A stretch of 33,594 nucleotides of DNA. Origin: CAG-390 sp045531455. GTDB lineage: Bacteria; Bacillota; Clostridia; Oscillospirales; CAG-272. This document shows, one piece after another, positions 24,011 through 31,797 of the stretch (its first letter is position 1; every line of letters starts with the position of its first letter). The notes under the pieces are model-generated. The model was not told the origin of the DNA. It was given only the letters and a program-made list of their open reading frames with translations, and made no database searches. A program made the translations under genes and the position numbers. The stretch is taken from NCBI GenBank assembly GCA_045531455.1, contig JAZSEA010000115.1, positions 1 to 33,594 on the forward strand, read 5' to 3'.

Positions 24011-25090
24011 TTACTCAATAAACATCGCGTCGCCGAAGGAGAAGAATCTGTATTTTTCATCCACGGCGGTCTTGTAGACCTCGAGCATCTTCTCTCGCTC
24101 GTAGAAAGCCGAGACGAGCATCAGAAGCGTCGATTTGGGAAGGTGGAAATTCGTTATCAGCGCGTCGGTCGCCTTGAGGCGTTAGCCGGGGTAGATGAAG
24201 ATGCCCGTGTCGCCGCTTATGGGATGGACGATGCCGTTCTCGTCAGAAACGCTCTCAAGTGTTCGGCAAGAGGTCGTGCCGACGCAGACTGTTCTGCCGC
24301 CCGCGGCACGGCGGCTGTTGATGATATCCGCGCTCTCCTTCGAGACCGAGATATATTCGGTGTGCATAACGTGCTCGCCGATATTCTCCTCCTTGACGGG
24401 ACGGAAGGTTCCGAGTCCGACGTGGAGCATTACGGGAACGACGGCAACGCCCTTCGCTTTGATCTTCTCAAGCAGTTCGGGAGTGAAATGCAATCCCGCT
24501 GTCGGAGCGGCGGCAGAGCCCTCGCGGCGTGCATATACTGTCTGGTAGCGGGACTTATCCTCGAGCTTCGCCGTGATGTATGGCGGCAGCGGCATAACGC
24601 CAACCTCGGAGAGCATATCGTAGACGTTCGCGTAACAATTTTTGTCGTATCCGAGTCTGACGAGTCGGTTGCCCTCTTCAACGATGTCCTCGACCGTTGC
24701 CGTAAGAACGCCGTTTCCGAAGACCATCTTCATTCCGATCCTCGCGCGTTTTCCCGGCTTTACGAGAGTTTCCCAAAGGTCGTCGCCGCGCTGACGGAGC
24801 AGAAGGAGCTCGACCATCGCTTCGGGTCTGCCCTCGGCATGTCCGTAAAGACGTGCGGGAATGACCTTTGAATCGTTGATGACGAGCGTGTCGCCCTCGC
24901 GCAGATGATCGATTATATCGTAGAAATGCTTGTGCTCAAGCTTGCCGCTCTCGCGGTCAACGACGAGCAGACGCGAGGAATCGCGGGGCTCGGCGGGGTG
25001 CTGTGCGATCTGATCCTCGGGCAGAAAATAGTCAAAATCCGACGTGCAAAGACTCGTTTCGGGCTTTGCATTTATAATAATATCATTCAT
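24011..25090 (-). pseudogene. queA: S-adenosylmethionine:tRNA ribosyltransferase-isomerase with in-frame ochre stop
   Basis: Codons 1-302 encode QueA with its usual landmarks (INDSKVIPARLYG, AGLHFTPELL, GTFRPV, GTTSCRTLES, IFIYPG). Codon 303 (24184-24182) is TAA where QueA has Tyr in IFIYPGY. The same frame then continues for 56 sense codons to a TAA at 24011-24013, encoding LITNFHLPKSTLLMLVSAF and RFFSFGDAMFIE, which are conserved QueA C-terminal segments. One base change explains it; no frameshift is needed. QueA adds the epoxycyclopentane ring precursor to 7-aminomethyl-deazaguanine in tRNA. The truncated product (302 aa) lacks a conserved end and is probably inactive, unless the base is a sequencing error or a strain variant. 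The start is ATG 25090. Confidence 0.85.
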
Positions 25091-25129
25091 TTTTAATCTC
25101 ACATTAAGTATAATTAGCCTATTATATAT

Positions 25130-25158
25130 ATTATATAATAAATCCGTAAAAAAAGCAA
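25130..25158 (-). promoter_or_regulatory. Candidate promoter for the minus-strand queA run
   Basis: On the minus strand TTGCTT (25158-25153) and TATAAT (25135-25130) are 17 nt apart, about 40 nt before the queA ATG. The -35 is weak. The dapA promoter must lie in the same AT-rich 94-nt divergent gap; TTCATT/TATAAT at 25086-25114 is one weak candidate. Confidence 0.4.
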
Positions 25159-25184
25159 TATCAATTTTGAGAAAGGAGAGAATT

Positions 25185-26060
25185 TTGAGTAAATTTTCTT
25201 TGTTTTTCGGCGCGGCTACAGCACTTTGCACGCCTTTTGAGCAAAACGGCGAGCTCGACCTCGGATCCTACCGCAAATTATTGCGTTTTCAGCTCGACTC
25301 GGGCATCGACGCGCTCCTCGTCTGCGGTACCACGGGCGAAGCGCCGACACTCTCCGACGACGAGGCAACGACGCTCCTTTGCGAGACGGTGAAAACGGCG
25401 CAGAAGAGCGTTCCCGTCATTATGGGAGTCGGCTCAAACTGCACCGCCCACGCGGTAGAAAAGGCGAGATCGGCAGAAAAAAACGGAGCCGACGCGCTCC
25501 TCGCGGTCACTCCGTATTATAACAAATGCACCCCCGAGGGGCTCGTCCGACACTACCGCGAAATTGCCGCCGCGACCTCGCTTCCCATCATCGTTTATAC
25601 TGTTCCATCACGAACGGGAATGACGGTCCCACCCTCCGTCTGGGGTGAGCTTTTCGCCATTCCGAACATAATAGGCATCAAGGACGCGACAGGTGACATC
25701 GCCTACGGAGCGCAATTTTTGTCTCGTTTCGGAGGCGAATCATGTCTCTGGTCGGGCAACGATAACGCCACTCTTCCCCTGCTTTCACTCGGCTCGGACG
25801 GCGTGATTTCGGTACTCTCGAACATAAAGCCGAAGGATACTTCAAGCCTTTGTCACACCTTTGCGGAGGGTAAAATCCGAGAATCGCAAGCCCTATCCGC
25901 GTCGCTTTTACCCCTCGCAGACACCCTTTTCTGCGAGGTAAATCCCATCCCCGTCAAAGCCGCACTGTCGATGATGGGCATATGTAAGCCCTATTGCAGA
26001 ATGCCGCTTACGACGGCGAGCGAGCGGATATTTAAAAGGCTTGAAAGGCTTTTATTATAA
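25185..26060 (+). CDS. dapA: 4-hydroxy-tetrahydrodipicolinate synthase
   Basis: The 291-residue TIM-barrel enzyme has CGTTGE at 47-52, Tyr112 in TPYYN, Tyr138 and Arg143 in VYTVPSRTG, and the Schiff-base Lys166 in GIKDATGD. It condenses pyruvate with aspartate semialdehyde, the first step of the lysine/diaminopimelate branch. The start is TTG 25185 with AAGGAG ending 6 nt upstream; longer in-frame starts overlap the divergent promoter region. It is a single gene. It is a standard DapA in the parts I can check, although neuraminate lyase-like or other aldolases share the fold. Confidence 0.9.
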   Translation: MSKFSLFFGAATALCTPFEQNGELDLGSYRKLLRFQLDSGIDALLVCGTTGEAPTLSDDEATTLLCETVKTAQKSVPVIMGVGSNCTAHAVEKARSAEKNGADALLAVTPYYNKCTPEGLVRHYREIAAATSLPIIVYTVPSRTGMTVPPSVWGELFAIPNIIGIKDATGDIAYGAQFLSRFGGESCLWSGNDNATLPLLSLGSDGVISVLSNIKPKDTSSLCHTFAEGKIRESQALSASLLPLADTLFCEVNPIPVKAALSMMGICKPYCRMPLTTASERIFKRLERLLL

Positions 26061-26066
26061 AGAAAT

Positions 26067-26093
26067 ATCGGCTGTCCGTAACGGACAGCCGAT
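26067..26093. terminator. Terminator hairpin after dapA
   Basis: ATCGGCTGTCCG and CGGACAGCCGAT form a 12-bp perfect stem with a TAA triloop, followed by GCTTTATTTATT. It lies between the convergent dapA and leucine-rich-repeat genes and may serve both. Confidence 0.8.
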
Positions 26094-26096
26094 GCT

Positions 26097-29090
26097 TTAT
26101 TTATTGATAACTCCGTCGGAGCAAATAATACTGTAATTTCCGCAGTAATGATCCCATTTTTCTTCTTTTACAACATTCTCCCACATAGCTTTTGTACCCT
26201 CATATTTTATCTCAACGAGCGATTCGCTACCTGCAAAGGCATATCTTCCAATGCTCTTTACGCTTTCGGGAATCATGATATACGCAAGCTTGAAAGCGGA
26301 TTCAAAAGAAGCGTTTCCTATGCTTTCTACTCCTTTCCCTATAACGAGATTTTCAAGGGCTTGGCAATTCGAGAACGCTTCCTCTCCTATCACTTTAACA
26401 CTGTCAGAAATCACCAGTTTTTTAAGCCCAAAACATCCACGAAAAGCATAATCCGTTATAGTATCAACACCTTCTCCTATTATCAAGGTTTCAAGACTAT
26501 TCATGCCCTCAAAGGCAAACTTACCAATCGTCTTAACGCTGTCGGGAATCACAAGCTTCTTCACTTTACGGCATGTATCAAACGCGCCGCTGCCTATACT
26601 CTCAACGCCTTTGCCGAGATCAAGCTCGGTCATATTGAAGCAATACTGGAAAGCATTTACGTCGATAGTTTTCAACTTATCAGGAAGAATGACCGCACCA
26701 ATATTCTCACATTTCTTGAATGCATCCTTACCGATGCTCACAATACTCTCGCCGAAGCTTACTTTTGCAAGCTTTGAGCAATCCTGAAATGCCTTTTCGT
26801 CGATTGCGGTAACTCCATTTCCGATAATTACAGCTTCGAGCCCCGAGCAACCGTCAAAAGCATTAGATCCTATGCTCTTAACAGAATCCGGGATGGTCAC
26901 ACTTTTAAGGCTGATACATCCAGAAAACGCACTCTCACCGATATATTCTACCTTACTTCCGAAAGTGACATATTCCAAAGACGAGCATCTATTAAAAGTT
27001 CCTTTTTCAATTGCAATCAATCCCACGGGAAGAGTAATGCCATCCAGAGACGAGCAATGTCCCCATGCATAATCGCCCATTTCGGTTACGCTGTCGGGAA
27101 TAACAGCCTCGGATATAGCCGAACAATAATTGAAGGCACTAGCGCCTATTCTCTTTACTCCGTTTGGAATATCCACTCTTTTTAGCGACGTACACTTAGA
27201 GAAAGCCCAATCATCTATAGCTTCAAGATTCTTCGGCAAGTCGATCGAAGCAAGGTTGGGGCATGTTGCAAACGCATGTTCACCGATCACGGTTACGCAG
27301 TCGGGGATACTTACACTCCTGAGGTTCGTACAACCATAAAACAGCCAGGGATTGATCTCGGTTATCTTTTCGGGAATAACAAAGCTTGTCAGAGACTTGC
27401 ATTCATAGAATGCATGCGCGCCGAGCTTTTCAATGCCTGCAGGAAGCACGATCTCTGGAACCAAACAGCACTGGAAGAATGCAAACTGATCGATGATCTT
27501 CAAGCTTTGAGGCAAAGAAATGCTCTTCACATTTTCACACGAGAAGAATGCGGAATCTCCGATTTCCGTAACTCCCTCGGGGATCACAATGGCCGAAAGA
27601 TTTTCGCACAAACGAAAAGCATGTGCACCAATCTTGGTTACACTTCCGTCAGAAGGGATAACGCTACTTTTACAACCGTAGAGAAGAGTCTTGGTTTTCG
27701 TTTCGATGATACAATTTTGACTACTGTGATAATTGGTATTGCCCTTTTCCACGGTCAGGATGTCAAGGCTTGTACAATAACCGAAAACTTGGTCTTCAAT
27801 GCTTGTAGTGCTCTTCGGAATAGTAAACGATTTAAGGCTCTTACAACCAAAGAACGCACCCGCGCCTATGCTCTTCACCTTGTTTCCAATTGTAATACTC
27901 TCGAGAGAGGCACAGCCGGTGAATGCATGTTCTCCTATAGAAATCACATTTTCCGTTATGACTACCTCCTTCAAATTGTTACATTCCGAAAACGCAAACG
28001 CACCTATACTATTGATACCGCTATCAATAATAAGTTTGACACCCTTGCTGAGTGCGCTGTTTTTTGCAAATATATAACTCGGCGAAGAAGAAGACTTTTT
28101 ATAATTCCATTCGGTATAGTTTTTGCTTAAGTTCATACCGTAGGTTTTAACAAGAGTGCTCCATGACGCAACAAGCTTGTCATTGGCATCATACAATCCA
28201 GCAGGCAGGCCAATATATCCACCGCAAGTATCACAGATGTCATTGTTATCTGAATCGCTGTGGGAAAGTGCGGCAGTATATGAATCCCTATATGAGGAAC
28301 CGCATAAGCAAGTATATGTGGTATAACCCTTATCCGTGCAAGTTGCGTTTTTTACTGTCAATTTGTAGTTATGCCCCTTGGCCTTCACTTCGATTTGTGC
28401 TGCCAGAATCTCGCCGCATACAGAGCAACGTTTGCCCTCTGTAAGTCCCGGTTCGGTGCAGGTCGCCGCTACGGCTTCATCAATGACCTCTGTATGTCCA
28501 AGTGCATCAATAACGATCTGTTCCGCGAGCACCTCGCCGCACACCGAACAATGCTTGCCTTCACCGAGTCCCGATGCCGTACATGTTGCGGATACCGCTT
28601 CGTCAACTATCTCGGTATGCCCGAGAGCATCAATAACGATCTGTTCCGCGAGCACCTCGCCGCACACTGAACAATGCTTACCTTCACCGAGTCCCGATGC
28701 TGTGCAAGTCGCAGCTACGGCTTCGTCAATGGCCTCCGTGTGTCCGAGAGCATCAATCATCTGTTCCTCTTGTTCTCCGCAAAAACAGCCGCGTTCTTGC
28801 TTTCCGCCTGACACGCAGGCAGCTTCAAGCACAACCGACCACTCAGACCATATGTGGATATGCACCGTCTCTGCCGGGTCCGTGCTCATCTCTGCTTCGG
28901 GTGCCAAGGTGTCTTCAACAGTATCTTCATCTGTATTATCTGCAACCGTTACGTTTACTCCGATTTTTGTACTTTCATCACCGATTGATGTTATAACATC
29001 CGATTTCTGCTCATCACAAGCTATAAAAAACACAGCAAGTGAAAAAAATAATAATACTAATATAGTCAACGTTCTGATTGATCGTTTCAT
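26097..29090 (-). CDS. BspA-type leucine-rich-repeat lipoprotein with Cys-rich repeats
   Basis: The 997-residue protein has a lipoprotein signal with lipobox FIAC (Cys25). After an acidic linker, about five Cys-containing repeats (about 75-275) of the GHT...ATCT-GL-EG-HCSVCGE type follow. Three are near-identical 41-residue copies. The rest is about 25 leucine-rich repeats of the LRR_5/BspA type (pattern IP-SV-SIG--AF-GC-SL), ending in YEGTKAMWE...ICSDG. BspA-like proteins bind host or matrix components; a ligand is not inferable. LspA (14427) would mature it. GTG 29102 is possible, but ATG 29090 directly after GGAGG is preferred. It has its own promoter. Confidence 0.9.
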   Translation of the reverse strand: MKRSIRTLTILVLLFFSLAVFFIACDEQKSDVITSIGDESTKIGVNVTVADNTDEDTVEDTLAPEAEMSTDPAETVHIHIWSEWSVVLEAACVSGGKQERGCFCGEQEEQMIDALGHTEAIDEAVAATCTASGLGEGKHCSVCGEVLAEQIVIDALGHTEIVDEAVSATCTASGLGEGKHCSVCGEVLAEQIVIDALGHTEVIDEAVAATCTEPGLTEGKRCSVCGEILAAQIEVKAKGHNYKLTVKNATCTDKGYTTYTCLCGSSYRDSYTAALSHSDSDNNDICDTCGGYIGLPAGLYDANDKLVASWSTLVKTYGMNLSKNYTEWNYKKSSSSPSYIFAKNSALSKGVKLIIDSGINSIGAFAFSECNNLKEVVITENVISIGEHAFTGCASLESITIGNKVKSIGAGAFFGCKSLKSFTIPKSTTSIEDQVFGYCTSLDILTVEKGNTNYHSSQNCIIETKTKTLLYGCKSSVIPSDGSVTKIGAHAFRLCENLSAIVIPEGVTEIGDSAFFSCENVKSISLPQSLKIIDQFAFFQCCLVPEIVLPAGIEKLGAHAFYECKSLTSFVIPEKITEINPWLFYGCTNLRSVSIPDCVTVIGEHAFATCPNLASIDLPKNLEAIDDWAFSKCTSLKRVDIPNGVKRIGASAFNYCSAISEAVIPDSVTEMGDYAWGHCSSLDGITLPVGLIAIEKGTFNRCSSLEYVTFGSKVEYIGESAFSGCISLKSVTIPDSVKSIGSNAFDGCSGLEAVIIGNGVTAIDEKAFQDCSKLAKVSFGESIVSIGKDAFKKCENIGAVILPDKLKTIDVNAFQYCFNMTELDLGKGVESIGSGAFDTCRKVKKLVIPDSVKTIGKFAFEGMNSLETLIIGEGVDTITDYAFRGCFGLKKLVISDSVKVIGEEAFSNCQALENLVIGKGVESIGNASFESAFKLAYIMIPESVKSIGRYAFAGSESLVEIKYEGTKAMWENVVKEEKWDHYCGNYSIICSDGVINK
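28375..28743 (-). repeat. Three 123-nt tandem repeats in the LRR lipoprotein gene
   Basis: The segment GCATCAATAACGATC at 28504 recurs at 28627, exactly 123 nt away, and the matching GCATCAATC lies at 28750. Each unit encodes 41 residues with Cys-x2-Cys. The middle two copies are nearly identical in DNA, indicating recent duplication and likely copy-number variation. Confidence 0.85.
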
Positions 29091-29141
29091 ATATCCTCCC
29101 ACTGACCTTCAAAAGATCAAATTGTGAATTTATATGACAAT

Positions 29142-29170
29142 ATTATACAATAATATTTCTTGCCTGCCAA
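29142..29170 (-). promoter_or_regulatory. Promoter for the LRR lipoprotein
   Basis: On the minus strand TTGGCA (29170-29165), a 17-nt spacer and TATAAT (29147-29142), about 50 nt before the ATG at 29090. Confidence 0.7.
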
Positions 29171-29178
29171 TTAAAATA

Positions 29179-30420
29179 TTAATTCACGCCCTTGAATTTT
29201 GCGTATTCGGCGGCGATGAGCTGTTCCATCTGTGTCAGAACCATATTCATACCCTCGTCGTTGAGATGGCTTACGTCATCGGGCTTGATGCAGTACTTCG
29301 AACGGAATCTTGCATCGTCCATGTTAACGCCGGTGAGCTCGGGATCAGCCGCGTAGAGGCAGACGATTCTCGGATCGTTACGGTGCTCAGCGAGATCACG
29401 CATAGCGTTCGCGTAGTCAACGTTCGAGAGACCCGTAGCAGAAACCTTGCCTGTATGGTACCAAGGTGTGATAAGGATGATCAGCGCGTTCGGATAGGTC
29501 TTGAGCATACCGTCGAGCATAATATTGATGCTTCCCATAAAGGTCTTGGAGTCGCGGGATTCAAAATCTCCGATCGGAACCTTATGCGAGCGGTCGTTTC
29601 TTCCGCCCTCAAGGAGAATGATGTCCGCATCGCCCTTTGCCATCTTAGTATAGCGCAGGACCATAGGATTCTTTTCGGGATTGAAATCCGACATAGTGCT
29701 TCCGCCGATGCCGTAATTCACGTAATCCATTCCGTACTTGTTGCCGAGCTTATTGACCCAGGTCACATCCTTACCAAGGGATGAGCCGCCGAAATAGCTG
29801 TCGCCCATAGCATACATAGTGATGCCCATAAGGAGGCTGAACATATCCTCCTGAGTCTTGACGAGCGAATAATCGAGCGGAACCGAAAGTGTATCGCTAC
29901 TTGCACTCGCGTTCACGTACTCAACGAACGCATTGACAGCCTGCGCGGTCAGATAATCGGTCGAACCGATAAGGATTAGCTTGTTTCCGCTGACGCAGAT
30001 CTTGTACTCGCCCTGATTGAGGGTTGCGAGAGCCTCTCTGCTCTCCTTGCGGTTGGTCGCGCCGATAAGTATCTCGGGCGCATCGGTGACGTACGCCTCG
30101 TCCTTTGCCAGACCCTTTATCCAGTCATCGGTCGGCTTGATGCTGACGCCGTACTTCGATTCGATCGCCTTACGCATATCCGACATAGCGTCGATGATGA
30201 AGCTCTGGCACTCGGAGGGGCGGATGATGGTATACTCGCTGATGCCCGCGGCAATGAGAGAGAGCTCTGTGGGAGCGGGAGCCGTAGTTTCCTCGGGAGT
30301 TGTCTCCGCGGGGATCTCGGTCGTGATCTCGGGCTCTTCTGTGGTCTCGGGACCCTTGCACGCGATGAGCGTGGGCAGAAGCATACAAACAACTAAAAAC
30401 AGGGTAATAAATCTCTTCAT
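29179..30420 (-). CDS. SGNH/GDSL hydrolase lipoprotein
   Basis: The 413-residue protein has a lipoprotein signal with lipobox LIAC (Cys21) and a Thr/Pro/Glu linker (about 22-52). An N-terminal alpha/beta domain (about 55-190) contains ILIGATNRKES and LILIGST, resembling the non-catalytic N-domain of some glycoside hydrolases. It is followed by an SGNH domain: GDSYFGG (catalytic Ser, about 208), GGSTM, GGRND, and DDVSHLNDEG with the catalytic Asp-x-x-His. It should be an extracytoplasmic esterase, perhaps removing acyl groups from polysaccharide. ATG 30420 follows GGAAGGAC, 18 nt after the glycosylase gene, so co-transcription is likely. Confidence 0.85.
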   Translation of the reverse strand: MKRFITLFLVVCMLLPTLIACKGPETTEEPEITTEIPAETTPEETTAPAPTELSLIAAGISEYTIIRPSECQSFIIDAMSDMRKAIESKYGVSIKPTDDWIKGLAKDEAYVTDAPEILIGATNRKESREALATLNQGEYKICVSGNKLILIGSTDYLTAQAVNAFVEYVNASASSDTLSVPLDYSLVKTQEDMFSLLMGITMYAMGDSYFGGSSLGKDVTWVNKLGNKYGMDYVNYGIGGSTMSDFNPEKNPMVLRYTKMAKGDADIILLEGGRNDRSHKVPIGDFESRDSKTFMGSINIMLDGMLKTYPNALIILITPWYHTGKVSATGLSNVDYANAMRDLAEHRNDPRIVCLYAADPELTGVNMDDARFRSKYCIKPDDVSHLNDEGMNMVLTQMEQLIAAEYAKFKGVN

Positions 30421-30438
30421 GATACGTTGTCCTTCCGT

Positions 30439-31008
30439 TTATACTTTATTTTCATCAAGTCTTGCCTTGATAGCTTTCATATCGTTCAGCATATCTTCCT
30501 TACGGCGCGGATCTCGGAGTAGTGCCGCGGGATGGAAAACGGCAGTCATAGCGAAATCGCCCTTCTCGACCCAGGTTCCGTGCTCCTGCGTGATCTTGTA
30601 ATCGGGCTTGATCAGTCTCATCGCCGCGATCCTGCCGAGGCATACGATCACTTTAGGGCGGACGAGCCTTACCTGTTCACGCAAAAAATCTATACACGCG
30701 TCCTCCTCTGCGGGGAGGGGATCGCGGTTCTTGGGCGGACGGCATTTGAGAATGTTTGCGATATACACGTCCTCGCGCTTGATATCGACGGCGTAGAGGA
30801 AGCGGTCAAGAAGCTGACCCGCACGGCCTACAAACGGAGTTCCCGAAAGATCCTCCTGCTCGCCCGGTGCTTCACCGACGAACATCAGATCCGCCTGTCT
30901 GTTACCGGTTCCGAAAACGCAATTCGTTCTCGTCTCGCAAAGCGGACATTTCCGGCACGCACGGCATTTTTCCTCGAGCGCCTGCCATCTTGCATCTAAG
31001 TTATCCAT
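30439..31008 (-). CDS. Family-4 uracil-DNA glycosylase
   Basis: The 189-residue enzyme has Cys residues for a 4Fe-4S cluster (CxxC near 15-24 and two more in CRPPKNRDPLPAEEDAC). It also has the active-site segment GEAPGEQED with GTPFVGRAGQLLD, and the late motif FHPAALLRDP. It excises uracil from DNA after cytosine deamination. ATG 31008 follows GGAGG. The in-frame extension to 31158 runs through the promoter and into mecA and is rejected. It has its own promoter with a symmetrical repeat around the -10 box. Confidence 0.92.
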   Translation of the reverse strand: MDNLDARWQALEEKCRACRKCPLCETRTNCVFGTGNRQADLMFVGEAPGEQEDLSGTPFVGRAGQLLDRFLYAVDIKREDVYIANILKCRPPKNRDPLPAEEDACIDFLREQVRLVRPKVIVCLGRIAAMRLIKPDYKITQEHGTWVEKGDFAMTAVFHPAALLRDPRRKEDMLNDMKAIKARLDENKV

Positions 31009-31016
31009 ATTTGAGA

Positions 31017-31065
31017 CCTCCGATGAATTCACATATATTATATCAATCATCGGAGGGTTTGTCAA
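31017..31065 (-). promoter_or_regulatory. Glycosylase promoter with flanking inverted repeat
   Basis: On the minus strand TTGACA (31065-31060), 17 nt, then TATAAT (31042-31037) preceded by TGA (extended -10). The arms CCTCCGATGA (31017-31026) and TCATCGGAGG (31047-31056) form a perfect 10-bp inverted repeat that straddles the -10. One arm also contains the ribosome binding site. This suits a repressor operator; the regulator is unknown and the arms do not match the LexA consensus I know. Confidence 0.65.
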
Positions 31066-31070
31066 GAGTT

Positions 31071-31616
31071 TCAACAAAATTCCGCAAGCCGGGCGACGGC
31101 GTTTCCCTCCACGATCACTCGCGCGTGTTCCTTTATGTATCCTTCGATATTCTCGCAATCGCGGCGGTATCCGAATTCGGATATGACAGCCGCGCCGAGC
31201 GGAAGCGGATCGTCACGGTCAAATTCGGGCAGTATCAGAGCATACGCCGACGGCGAGACCGCATATGCCGAGCTTTCCTTGCCGTATCCGCGCTCACGGA
31301 GCACACGGCAGAGTCGGCTCATAGTCTCAATGCTATCAAAAATGCAGACGGAGGCATCCCTCGCCCTCTCCTTTCCGCTCTCGAGCGCAACGCGCGTGAT
31401 AAACATCTCGCATCCACCTCCCCTCGACGGAAATACCTGAACGAGCAACCGCCCGCCCTCGCTCTCAAAGCCGCAATCCCGCCTTGCCATATCGAGAACC
31501 GGCTTGAATCCGCGCCGCAGAGCCGTCTCGCCGTCACATTCAATATTGTACCTCTTCATATCCTCGGCACTCAGCATGATCTTGAGCTTCGAGTTGCTGA
31601 TAAGTATAAGTTCCAT
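31071..31616 (-). CDS. MecA-like adaptor protein
   Basis: The 181-residue protein starts MELILISNSKLKIMLSAEDM, close to the N-terminal substrate-binding domain of MecA/YpbH, then has a linker and a smaller C-terminal domain (about 85-180) as in ClpC-binding MecA. The length is shorter than the Bacillus protein (about 218). MecA presents targets such as ComK to ClpCP; the target here is unknown. ATG 31616 has GAGG upstream. It diverges from the solute-binding protein gene and precedes the glycosylase. Confidence 0.8.
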   Translation of the reverse strand: MELILISNSKLKIMLSAEDMKRYNIECDGETALRRGFKPVLDMARRDCGFESEGGRLLVQVFPSRGGGCEMFITRVALESGKERARDASVCIFDSIETMSRLCRVLRERGYGKESSAYAVSPSAYALILPEFDRDDPLPLGAAVISEFGYRRDCENIEGYIKEHARVIVEGNAVARLAEFC

Positions 31617-31645
31617 ATTTACCTCACTTTTTTCGTTACACTATC

Positions 31646-31674
31646 ATTATAATCTATTTTGACGAGGAATGTAA
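31646..31674 (-). promoter_or_regulatory. Promoter for the MecA-like gene
   Basis: On the minus strand TTACAT (31674-31669), a 17-nt spacer and TATAAT (31651-31646), 30 nt before the ATG at 31616. Confidence 0.65.
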
Positions 31675-31737
31675 CCCCTAAAAAGGTGGGAAAGAGGTAA
31701 GAAAAAGGAATCTTTCTCATATTAACACAAAAGGCAC

Positions 31738-31767
31738 TTGACAATCGCGTACTATATGTGGTAAAAT
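31738..31767 (+). promoter_or_regulatory. Promoter for the solute-binding lipoprotein
   Basis: TTGACA (31738-31743), an 18-nt spacer and TAAAAT (31762-31767) preceded by TGG (extended -10). GGAGG (31787-31791) precedes ATG 31798. Confidence 0.75.
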
Positions 31768-31797
31768 TAGTATATATTACTTTTACGGAGGCAAATT

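Noticed and set aside
24011..24184. A frameshift or separate small gene at the end of queA
   Set aside because: The downstream conserved segment is in the same frame as the upstream part, so a single nonsense substitution is the simplest reading.
30439..31158. A longer N-terminus for the uracil-DNA glycosylase
   Set aside because: The extension crosses the promoter, the inverted repeat and the end of the MecA-like gene. ATG 31008 has a good binding site and matches the family start.
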